NCBI GenBank assembly: GCA_947561715.1
Contig: OX387197.1
Span: forward strand, 20,568,266 to 20,632,265
Direction: 5' to 3'
From: Ascidia mentula
Lineage: Eukaryota > Chordata > Ascidiacea > Phlebobranchia > Ascidiidae
DNA: 64,000 nt
Part shown: in pieces, positions 26,105 to 36,816 of the stretch
Numbering within the stretch: the stretch's first letter is position 1
Layout: each line of letters starts with the position of its first letter
Program-made: the position numbers and the translations under genes
The notes under the pieces: generated by a model
What the model saw: only the letters and a program-made list of their open reading frames with translations
The model's database searches: none
What the model was told of the DNA's origin: nothing

Positions 26105-26664
26105 ACATGACAAGCCGTAAAAATCATTCACGGAGATTGTATAACGATCATCCCCGGGGGTTGAAAGGAAACATGTGTGGATATTTGTTGTACTTCCGTT
26201 GTAAAAGTTGCATTTTTAACTGCCGACTTAGGTTTTGCCTACTTTGGGGATGAAGTCTAGTCAATGAAACAATTATTGATCGGTTTAACCGCCGGCCAAC
26301 ATCTCAGCCAAGGGCCACAGATGGACAAACAATTTAGTGGAAACTATTAAGACTCAGAGACTAAAACAGCTACTCTTCGCTCCCTAACCTCCAGACTATA
26401 CAATAGAAAAAAACACTGCCACATATCGATCCAGGCTACGTAGCCTACTTACCATTAATACCGTTATTCTGCATTATATTTTAACAGCTGCAAATTTTAT
26501 TGTCGGTTAAAGACGTGGTATATGTCTACTCCATAGTATATTCGAAGACCTATATTAGATGAAGGGACGCGAATGTTGTGACGAAATTTCACCGCCGCGA
26601 CCCATCAAGTCGCAGTCTGATACCATGCTGGCTGTAGGTGTCGTCAGCGATGGTCAGTTCTTGG

Positions 26665-26915
26665 ACCCAAGTTCGATCTGTGGGACCACAAGTGATAATC
26701 TGTAAGACCGAATTGCGATTTAGTTATTTGTTGCAAGCGCCGCAATTATTCTGGACGACATGAAAGACGAGGCAAAAACAAAGAGATAATTGCTGCGATT
26801 AAACGCCGCAAGTTAAAAGACGTAAAAGCAAGCGAGGTAACTAGGGAAGGGGTCAAAAAGTTAGGGTGTAGATGTATAGGATTAAAAGCGGTTTGTAGGC
26901 CAAAGTCCAAACAAA
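26665..26915 (+). repeat. Dispersed repeat, copy B
   Basis: Diverged relative of 11680-11925 in the same orientation, with a shared GATCTGTGGGACC-like start and an AAAGACGTAAAAGCAAGCGAG block. Lies upstream of the CDC20 array. Confidence 0.6.
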
Positions 26916-27527
26916 CTGTTAAAAGGTTGCGAATTATGACAGGTCGAATTCCCTACGCAGATGACTGTAATCTGCTTACACTTTTGTGTCTTTTGTTGGG
27001 CCTTTTTCTTTTTTCTGCCTTCCGCTTGAGCAGTTTTGTCCAATCAGAGTTGTCTCTTTAAACGAATGGCATGACGATTCATTGAGAAAAGCTTGGAGGG
27101 ACGTTCAAACTTGCTTCAACTGAGTAGTTTGTGTGTAAGCGTAATAAGCGTATGTTGTTGTATTTGGTACCAGACATTAAGACACGAATTGCGTATAAAG
27201 CTAATGACAGGTATATTTTTTATAGTATGTTAAAACTTTTGTATCTAATTTGCGAGAAGTATAGAAAACACAACAACGAATTAAAGTGTAGTGATTATAT
27301 AAACTATAGCCTATACACTTCAATAGTTATGTTTTTTAAATCAAAGAGCCTCCCACATTGTCGCAGATGAAAAGACAATACCTAACCGAGGACCAAAGTT
27401 TCCTAGAATTAATGAGCAAGTCTATACACTTTGATTGTTTAGGCTGCAGAAATGCTAAAAATTTTAATTTGCATCTGCAGCAATCGTTTTCAGTTTTATT
27501 TTGTAAAGTATTTAAAAACTGAATAAA

Positions 27528-30500
27528 ATGTCATCACAGTTTGATTTTGAAAATGAAGTAAACAGTCTCACACGTATGGACAAGCCACTGCAGTCAGGAC
27601 CAAAGGCAAGATGGCAAAGAAAGGCTTTCGACCTGTCTGCCAACACAAGTTTACACAGCAGATCTTTAAATGTCAGGTATGACACATATATTATACTTTA
27701 CAACCAATTAGCTAGAATTTTTCCTGTAGCTGTAATGCAAGAGGTATACTTGTATTTCTTGTATATAATATGAAATGCTTATTTTTTAGCCACAACTTTC
27801 AAAATAGTGTAAGCAGTCCAAAACAACCAAATCTCTCCTTATGTCAGAGCATAAATAGAACACCAGGATCTTCCAAAACTCCAAAGTCTGGCAAAGTCAA
27901 AACTCCAGGTGACTATTGTTTAAACAGGTTACAATATTATGGTGCAAGTAAATTGATTTAATTGGTGTCAATTATTATTTCAAAGGAAAATTGAAACCCT
28001 CCAGTAAAAATTCAAGCCTAAGCAAAACCCCAAGTCGTGGTGACAGATTTATACCCAACAGACAAGCAACCAACTTTGAAGTTGGGCATTATAAGCTTCT
28101 CTCCGAAAATGGTTTGTAATTTGCAAGAAATTTATTGAGATAATTGTGAGTTGTCTTTTCTTTTGTTTAGCTGAAGATGGGGAGAGCTCAACATTGGCTC
28201 AAAGCGATTATAAGCGCCGATTCAGTGAAAATTTATGTAAAGTCAGTGGTATTTCAGGCGGTGAAAGAATCTTAGCTTTTAAATCAAAGCCTGCTGCAGT
28301 AGAAGGGTACCAAAATAATGCCAAGGTATGTTTAATTTATTTTTTACATTTCTACTATTTTTGACTAAACATGTTAATACTGACCAAAATAAAGTTTAAT
28401 GGCACAGATCCTAAACTTTTTCCTATCATCAAAATTAATGCTAAATAGCTTTTTTGTCATCCACATTGGGGATGCACTAAAAGTTCGCTTTGCCGAATTT
28501 ATTCTGTCAAAACTAATGTTTTTACAATTATTCGGTTTCAACATGCATTACTAATACACAAAGTTTAGTATAGGTTAGAATCATTGTAAAAACTGTACAA
28601 ACTTGTTTGTATTTTTTCTTCTTGTTTATTGTCACAGAAATGACTTAAATTAACTTTATGCAGTTGGCAGTTTAGTTATTCTTGCAGTGCCAATAAAAGG
28701 CTGGATGATAGGCAATATTCTTTTAATGTGAAATCAAGACTTATGTGGCTTAAGCTATCTAAATTTTTGCCCATGTTTAGCGGTCACCATTAATAACACC
28801 AATTTGTTTGCATTGTTGGTAATGTTAAAAATCATCATGAAATAATTCCTACTAAAAAACAGCAAAAACTTTTTTTTTACAAACATGTGTAAATGTTGCC
28901 TGAACCATTATCTGTTTGCTGAAGGTTTTATACAGTTCAGCCAAGAAATCCAACACAGACAGAAAGAAAGTGCGACATATTCCAACAACTGCAAGTCGAG
29001 TCCTTGATGCTCCAGATCTCGGCAATGATTTTTGTATGGAATTTTATTGACTTTAACATGCATTTTAATTTCATATACATTACTGTGTTTATTTCTCATT
29101 GTTATTCGTAAAAGAGTTTCTTGGTCATGTCATGTATTTTTAGACCTAAACCTCCTCGACTGGAGCTCCACCAATAATGTGGCTGTTGTACTTCAACGAG
29201 CAATCTATATATGGGATGCAACTGGGGGAGACATACACAGACTCATGAGCATGGAAGGATCTGATGATTATGTATCCTCCATCAAATGGCTTGCAGATGG
29301 TCAGCACATTGCAGTTGGAAACAGTAATGCAGAAGTTCAGGTGTGCAATAAATTTTAGAATGATTTAAATGTTGTCATGAGTGTTGATCATTGTTTTTTT
29401 TCTGCACAGTTATGGGATGTTAATGAATGTAAGCGTGTTCGTAACATGAAGAGTCATGCAGGAAGGGTTTGTTCTTTGTCATGGAATGAACACATACTGT
29501 CAAGGTAAAATCCTTGTACCTTTCATAATTAAATGATGTTCTGACCATAGTGCATTTGTTTAGTGGTTCTCAAGACGGATTTATTCACCATCATGATGTG
29601 AGGGTGGCACAGCATCATGTAGGATCTCTCACAGGGCATTCACAGGTTTGTATTAGATTGCTGGTTCTTATAAGTTTATGCCACACAGTGAATACAGAAC
29701 ATAATATTTCCTTTCCTACTACTTTTTTATATTTCGGTGCCTAATTACCCACATAATTTCTCACTGGTGGGAACAGTGGCGGATCTAGAAAAAATATGAG
29801 GGGGGTGTTCGGTTTCGGTACCTAATTAATGAAGCCGTTAGATGCGGTTACAATTTTTTTTTTGACATTTATCATGCTGTAATTTTTTGTCAAAATCTGG
29901 GTGGAAACCAGTTTAGTTGTTGAACACATTGCCAATATTACGCATGTTAAAAACAACTGTTAGCGCTAGCATAGGTGCAAAGAGGAATATAAGGCCACCG
30001 CATGCAACATAGTTTTTAATTGAATATTTTCTTGATAACGTAAGCCCACATTTAATTCCTTTTAGATAACACGTATATTTAAACCATTCTTTCAAAGTCG
30101 TGGTAATGGAACTACGGCGCAAGCACTACCGCAAAAACTCGCATCGAGTGTTCCTAGTGTTACGCAATTGCGTAAGCCAGGAAGCCACCGTTTATGTAAC
30201 GATTCGCACCAACACTGGCGTTCATATTTTGCAATGCTCGACCACAATTAACCTTAGTTTACAGCGGAAAATGGAGGAATTCCAAAAAAAATTTCGATCC
30301 CCGCTCTAAAAACAAATCTGTAATGGTCTAGGACGTGGTCTTGCACCACCAAATACACATCGATGTTTAAGCAGGATATAATTTGCGAAATATATTTAAA
30401 AAAAAAGACGAAATACAAAATACTCGTTTAGCTACAATTACAACTCTTACAGAGTGCGGCTTCTGTATAGAAATTGTAGCATAAATGAATAAACTTATAA

Positions 30501-31854
30501 GGTCGCGCTTTTAAAAACGGTATTGTTTTCGGGTTATTGACCAACGGCACAACAAACGATTGTTTCATAAGCGGTCATCGCCGCGTGAATGCAGCGCGCG
30601 CGACCGAGAAACAAAGAAACAGCGGAGACGAACACTTGACCGTAGTGTTCGACTGTTCGTTCCTACGTTGCGGAAAATTAACCGCACTTTCACACCCCAC
30701 AAAACAATGTGCCAAACTGCCGAGGGAGGTGTTCTGACACCTAAATACCCCCTTGATCCGCCACTGGGTGGGAAGTTTCCCATCGGTTAATAACCACTGT
30801 ATTAACTCCCCTAATGATAGAATACAGAGTGACTTTTACCCCAAGACCTTTTTCTCTGTTGAAATATATCATCTGTGAAATGTGTTTCAGGAGGTGTGTG
30901 GTTTGGAGTGGTCTAGTGATGGAAAATACCTTGCAAGTGGTGGAAATGATAATGTGGTGAACGTGTACAGTGGAAGGGAAAGTAAACCCTTGCACACTTT
31001 CACAGATCACCAATCTGCAGTTAAGGTAACCTCACTCCATGAAATGTTTGATAGTTGTTAGTTTTTTGTGTAATCCCAATGACAAAAAGTAGAAGTGTGG
31101 CTGTTTAAAATGAAAGGTCAGAACTTACTCTTTTTATCCCATTACATACATTTAGCTGTTTGCAGTAAAAGTTGTTTTCATTAAAATTATATCATTTATA
31201 TAATATTTCATTTTAGGCTGTAGCTTGGTGTCCGTGGCAGCTAAATTTGCTTGCAACTGGCGGGGGGAGCAACGACCGCCACATACGATTCTGGAATACG
31301 CACACCGGCGTTAACACTAAATCTGTAGACACCAAGTCCCAGGTAAAAGCCGTACAACAATCTGTAGTATTTTGCAACAAAATCATGCCCTTTGTCCTTA
31401 TTTTGATATTCCATTATCTTTTATGTAACCATAATAACTGTATTTAAAATTTATCGCCATCATTTTAAAGGTGTGCGCCCTCAAATGGTCGACGCATTAC
31501 CGGGAGTTGGTTTCGTCCCACGGTTATGCGCACAACCAGTTGACTGTTTGGTCTTATCCCACAATGCAGTGGATGCAAGATTTAATGGGACATTCTGCGC
31601 GGGTAGGTTTCTTTACTTGTAGTTTAAGTGGAATCTGTCCATGTCACGCTGTATGCCATTTTATTTCAAAGGTTTTGTATTTGGCGATGAGTCCGGATGG
31701 TCAAACCGTTTGCTCCGGGGCGGCCGACGAAACCCTCCGACTGTGGGAATGCTTTGCCGTCGATCCGAGCCAAAAGAAAAAGAAAGAACAAACGACTTCT
31801 GGTGCAAAGCCGTCTAATGGCAGCAAGATGAACTCGCTCTTCTCGATCAGATGA
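27528..31854 (+). CDS. CDC20: CDC20, APC/C co-activator, intact copy 1 (535 aa)
   Basis: Twelve exons (27528-27676, 27790-27908, 27986-28111, 28171-28325, 28925-29033, 29144-29340, 29410-29504, 29564-29645, 30891-31025, 31217-31342, 31471-31602, 31672-31854) sum to 536 codons with every phase matched. The C-box GDRFIPNR lies at residues 108-115. [20 protein letters not shown] corresponds to the Mad2-binding region, and seven WD40 repeats follow (for example [11 protein letters not shown] and [16 protein letters not shown]). The protein ends in the APC/C-binding IR tail. CDC20 brings securin and mitotic cyclins to the anaphase-promoting complex and is the target of the spindle checkpoint. Human CDC20 has 499 residues. 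At the position of the human KEN box the sequence reads SEN, and the CRY-box position reads VRH. Intron 8 carries a hAT-type element. The promoter and start codon exist only in this copy. Confidence 0.96.
29774..30766. mobile_element. Non-autonomous hAT element in CDC20 intron 8 (unit 1)
   Basis: Starts CAGTGGCGGATCTAG and ends with the inverted form (CTTGATCCGCCACTG). Both flanks are the 8-bp target duplication GGTGGGAA (29766-29773 and 30767-30774). Terminal sequence and 8-bp duplication are classic for hAT. No transposase frame is seen in its 993 bp. The same insertion is in all three units, so it predates the triplication. Confidence 0.9.
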
Positions 31855-32317
31855 TTTTATCGTCACTGTAACTCGTTGATCGCCTTTTTTTAATTTCAAG
31901 TCTCGAGGTAGTTCGTCGAAACATGTTTTTGTTCTCATGGTTTCGATTTAAGAAACTGACATTTACGGCAATAAACACATGTGTTGCATTGGAGTGTGTT
32001 CTTTTCTACGTCTTTGCATATATGTAACGTATGTCGCTTCAAGGTTTTGTGTGCACTCGCAAAGAGTTCGTGAGACAATCAGCGAAACAGATAAAGTCGT
32101 CTATTTCGGGAAACTTCGTTTTGTGGCATTTCACCTTAGCTTCGTGACAATGCAGCAATCGAAAATAATATGCAAAACAATTTCCTCTTTATCAATCTAT
32201 TGTTTGCTTCACTGCAGTTAAGTTTAGGATGTCAACTAAAATTCATTAAACCAATGAGAACCTGATTGGTAACCAGATCTTCTCAAGCAATAATTTAAAA
32301 ATTTGCAATTTAGAAAT

Positions 32318-34617
32318 ATGAAGACAGCAACAATTCTTGTCATTATTTTCAACCTTTTTGTCGAACAAGGTCAAACTGTAGTTTTTGTATTGTTTTGTGT
32401 TGATGTATAACAAGTTTATTCCATATAGATGGGCGTTCTCAAGTGAACGACAGAGTAGTTTTGAATGAATCGACTCAAAAAAGTTTTAACATGATCAGAG
32501 GAAAATTTCTTTCGGTGGCATTGATAGAAGGATCATTGGAACCTGGTAGTAATTGCTCTGTAAGTTTTTGTGTTTCCTGTGTGTAAAATAAAATTTATCT
32601 GCCCTTCTGTAAGATTCCCGAGCAATTCAGTTTAAATGAGTTCGCCAATGTGCAGGTAACTTACGACGACGGCATTGCAGAATCTGAACCGCAAAAGCTT
32701 CGTAGATATCACTATATTTTATGTAGCTATGTCGATGATGCTTTGTCAAAGATGGGTCGTTAAAATTTGGGTGCTGTGGCACCAAATTACCAAATAAACG
32801 TAAAGAAGTAATATTATAGTCTGCTATAATACAAGCTTACTTGTGCAGATAAAATGCCAAGACGCGGGATACGGACCAGGAAAAATCATAAATATATCCG
32901 ATGACATGTGTGCAGAAGTTGCTATAATGCAGTGTTTTCGCATTGCACTACAGTGTTTTCAAATAAACCAGTCTTATGTCATGTTTAATGCGGTGACAGG
33001 TAGCCAATAAAATAAATATTTTTATTTTTTGTTAGTTTAATGAGCCGAAATAAACTATATTCTAATCGGTACCTATTTCAAACAGAAACACAGACGAACG
33101 CAAAAAGAAACAATTTAACAATCAATTCTACGAATCCAGTTATAATTCATGCTCCGGACACTTTGTCCTCGTCATATTATGAATGGAATATTTACTGCGA
33201 AGTCGTCGAATGCATTTTTAACTTTACACTCAAAGAAGTAAATCTTTGGGCCTATAATGAACATATTTATGTAAGTTTTGTTATTGTTTTGAATAAATTG
33301 CTTCTTGTTTTTGTTTGTTTTAAGTTGTCATGTATATTGCCATTGAAATGTTTGATGTCGAATTCAAAACGAAACGTGGTATGGAATTGACGTTTTCAGG
33401 TTTTGATTGAAAACTTATCCAGGCAAGTTATTTTCTGCAAAAAATGGACTTCGATTCACACTGCCCCAGTCACTTTTAAAGGACATGGGAAAGTATTAAA
33501 AATCCAAATGCAACTTCGTAAAAGACAAAATAAGATTCCAAGGGGACGATTTAAACTTACAGTAAATGCAGGTGATGATCTTGTCTTTGTTTTGTACTGT
33601 TTCCAATCACAAGTTTAAACACATGTGATCTATAAAACATAATAAAACCATCACCTTCATAAAGCAATTTTAACCGAAAATTAGGAATTTGTCATGACAT
33701 TAAAAGCGTAAACAATTTTCAATACATGTTTTGCATGCGATCCTACAGTACAAGTGGCAAAAACAGCTCCCGAATCACGAAATGCTCCTCTATACCGTGT
33801 AGGAAGCATTCCTTTTACGGTCAGTTTTTTCTGTAGTTTGTCATTGCTTTCTCCTTTTATGATAACAACTGTCAGAGCAATGTTGACAAAAAGACTAGGA
33901 AAACAAAAATGTTAAAATAAAAAATGCGCATTTACGGACTCCCCAAGTTTAAAACCACTATTCGAAATCACTTTCTTTGGCTTCATGATATTGTCGAACA
34001 TGTTTAGGTACGTTCTTTATTACCGACCCCACCAACACGGAAACATGTTCCTGCTATCGCCACCACGAACCCTAGTGTAAACATAAGTACGGCTCACAAC
34101 AAACAAAAGTGCAAGGTATGTCGATAGAGTATACTTGTATTTCCTGCATGATTTTAAACAGCTTATTTTAAAAGTACGCCTGATTGGATAATTGAAATGA
34201 AATCCATTGTTTCCAGGTTATCTGTACTAAAAATGACTTCGCAAAATATTTTGACACATACGCTTTTTCACAGCTTCACAAGTCTTGTCATGGCCACACT
34301 GCTGATGGTGCGGCAAATCAAAACATCACGCATGACACCACCCCAAGCTTTCCTACGACCGGTACACATATCCTTTTATTTGTTGCTTAACTTTTAATTT
34401 TGAAAAAGGGCATTTACTTTTCATGTTGATAAGAATGATTTGAAGTTCATGTTTCTTAGTGAATAACCAACTTATGAGAACATCGACTCTTCCCCGCCAA
34501 GGCAACTTCAGCGTTTCTAAAAATAATTCAGATTACACAACGTTTGTAAACCAACCCCCAGAGAACAAGACTGTTGCAAATTTTTCCAAAGTTCAAGGTA
34601 CTATATACTTACGGTGA
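32318..34617 (+). CDS. Unrecognised receptor-like protein, copy 1, predicted soluble form (404 aa)
   Basis: Ten exons: 32318-32369, 32429-32559, 32614-32655, 32849-32999, 33086-33270, 33400-33571, 33749-33819, 34008-34115, 34217-34361 and 34460-34617. They give 405 codons in frame. It opens with a signal peptide (MKTATILVIIFNLFVEQ). The ectodomain is Cys-rich, with CQDAGYGPGKIINISDD and MCAEVAIMQCF. Exons 5-6 look CUB-like: YYEWNIYCEVVECIFNFTL, then VIFCKKW, ending GRFKLTV. A Thr/Ser/Asn-rich stalk follows with many N-glycosylation sequons. The last exon ends at GTIYLR, before the membrane segment found in copy 2, because of two extra bases (ACTATATACTT versus ACTATACTT). Function unknown; an adhesion or recognition role is only a guess. 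Confidence 0.65.
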
Positions 34618-36510
34618 ACTTGAACAGTTTTACTTACATTTTTTTAATCTTTTGCCTATCTGTTGCAACTTTGATATTCTACAAGCTCTTTAGGAAACAA
34701 GTACCTTGTATCAAGAAATACATCGAGGGTGACTGAAAAAAATCACAGCAAAGGCGAAATTCTATGCTTTGCCTTACTGGCATGTGGAACCCTTATCACG
34801 TTGATGATAATATTTCAACGCGTTCGTAATTATTAAATGTATCTGTTACTTATGATTTTTTTAGAATGGAACAGCTTTCAAAAAGTTGGATAATCCAAAA
34901 GTTTAAATTTGCATATAGATTGCTTTAAGTGTCAACTAGGTGTTGTTATCGAATATGAAATTGTTAATTTTCCTTCCTTTTACGATTGTATCAACGCCGC
35001 TTCTAAAGTTGTGCTTGATATATCCGTGTGTCTGTCGATTAGTGATAACAACTTTTTGCGCAAATGGAACAGACTAAATGCATGCGTTAAATGGTATTTA
35101 ACGCGGTGAGTCTCGGTTTCAATTTGTTGTGATAAAATTTGATTTATTTGTTTCAAAGTTTTTAATGTACAACAATTTTAATAAACTTTTAGTGTGTAAT
35201 TCCGTATGGCCTCGGATCGCAGAATCGCAAACAAGAGATAATCGAAGTCAGGCAACAGCCCATGTCGCGGTTGACACCTGCACTATAGAAAATCTAAAGA
35301 AGTTTTCCAAATCCGAAATTTTATGGAAATTGAATTCTTATGGGCCGTGCAGGTTATTACGCTTGTAACAGTTGTAACCGTTTGTGATGTGTTTCAAATT
35401 GTCATATGTCACTGATCCTGTTTGTTAGCTCTTTTTCTGGTTGTTCACCATGTCAGGGTGGACGCAAAGGACAGACAGAGATTGACCATACCACAACAAA
35501 ATAATAATTCAATGTTTGTTGGATGCGCTTAGACCAAAAATGACTTGGAGATATCACTTTTTGAGTTTTAGGCAAAATTGTCAGGTCATAGAATAGAATT
35601 AACAGATCCTGGTGGAAATGATCGAATTTGGGCTGTAAACATCTTTGATACCTGGCTGACGTAGTACACGATCTGCCCGAGCTGCCCATTGGAAAATCCT
35701 GTGCGTAAGGAAGGATTCAAATGGCAAGTGGCCACCCCAATTCCAGAAAGGTTGAAAGATATTTTTTGGGCTACCCTAATGCTAATATTACGCCCTCTTT
35801 GATTTCGGTAATTCAAGACATAAACAAAAAAAAATGTTGATACTTGCTGTCCGCGCAAGAGCGATTGGGGATATCCAATCATGTTGTTGCCCCGGAACCG
35901 GGGTGTATTCGGACATTTAGGGCATGTTCAAACAACGAGCTGAATGAACATTATGAGTGTGCTGAAACGAACCAAACATCTTCTGTTTTGGGCCAATGCT
36001 TTACGACTTACAACAAAACAAAATTTAGGATGGAGCATATAATTAAAAAAAAATATTAACAATTTTCAACAAACCGTACGAGCAAAACTCAGATCACCAA
36101 CCACCAAATTTAATCGATGTGAATGGCATTGCACAAAACAACTTTGGAAGTTAAGATAGATGATTATTATGGATATTGGAACGTCATTACACGCAAGATG
36201 AATGCTTTCAACACCTGCTATATTTCATCCTATGCGATCCGCGTTTTTCTCTCCGTGCAAACTGCATTCAGATGTCCATGACAAAAGAGCGTAAACATGT
36301 TAAATATAATACACGTTCTACACGTAATTATGTTTTGTTTATGTAAAGTTGGTAAATTTAATTCTTTTTAAAAAAGTTGGTCGTCATTAGACCTTGGCGC
36401 TACGGATAGTTTAAAACGATGCAAATATTATTCGGCGTCCATCGTAACCGGAATGTCTGTGGGAAATTTTCCTTTTTTAGCAAATACTTACTTTTTGTCA
36501 TGTGTGATTA
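34618..36510 (+). other. Distal part of unit 1, possible second related gene
   Basis: Several exon-like stretches are bounded by splice signals. One at 34929-35107 contains YEIVNFPSFYDCINAASKVV and SVCLSISDNNFLRKWN, whose Cys and hydrophobic pattern recalls the KIINISDDMCAEV exon of the preceding gene. Others read SEILWKLNSYGPC (near 35200-35350), IELTDPGGNDRIWAVNIFDT (near 35595-35660) and ACSNNELNEHYECAETNQTS (near 35930-35985). The phases do not join into one frame, so this may be a decayed or very divergent sister of the receptor-like gene. Confidence 0.3.
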
Positions 36511-36640
36511 GGACCAAAGGCAAGATGGCAAAGAAAGGCTTTCGACCTGTCTGCCAACACAAGTTCACACAGCAGATCTTTAAATGTCAGGTATGACACA
36601 TATATTATACTTTACAACCAATTAGCTAGATTTTTTCCTG

Positions 36641-36816
36641 CCAGATTGGAAAGTTTGTTTTTTGCGCGGAGGATTTCGTTTCGGCGATCGTTAATTGCGC
36701 GGACGATGGCAACGTTTTTTGTATGTTAATGCATTAGCTAATTAATATTGCGCGGATTGTCGGCGAATTTTCGCAAAAGGATATATCCTCCGCGCACGAC
36801 ATTTTTTCCAGTCTGG
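36641..36816. mobile_element. 176-bp MITE in CDC20 intron 1 (unit 2)
   Basis: Terminal inverted repeats CCAGATTGGAAA / CCAGACTGGAAA are each followed by a GCGCGGAGGAT block. It is flanked by the 8-bp duplication TTTTCCTG (36633-36640 and 36817-36824). Copy 1 has the empty site with a single TTTTCCTG. The 8-bp duplication suggests hAT-type mobilisation. No coding capacity. Confidence 0.92.

Larger units (their letters stand above)
25000..27527. other. Gene-poor stretch left of CDC20
   Basis: Contains a short open frame at 25448-25660 with repeated SYSQP/NYSQS units, an exon candidate at 25949-26104, a dispersed repeat at 26665-26915, and the CDC20 promoter region. No complete gene is recognised. 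Confidence 0.45.
27597..36510 (+). repeat. Tandem segmental duplication, unit 1
   Basis: Unit of 8.9 kb from GGACCAAAGG inside CDC20 exon 1 to TGTGATTA. It is repeated directly at 36511 and 45385. The junction joins the unit end straight to the exon-1 sequence with almost no shared bases. Unit 1 has the ancestral left flank and lacks the MITE present in units 2 and 3. Confidence 0.95.

Noticed and set aside
30560-30790. Arg-rich open frames within the hAT element and its copies
   Set aside because: They overlap in several frames on both strands, lie inside a non-autonomous element and have no transposase motif.
35453-35882. Minus-strand open frames repeated in all three units
   Set aside because: Repeated only because the unit is triplicated; they change length freely between units and have no start or splice support.
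36511-36600. Possible new start codon in the truncated CDC20 exon 1 ([12 protein letters not shown])
   Set aside because: This ATG is in a different frame from CDC20 and would not lead into the next exon in frame.
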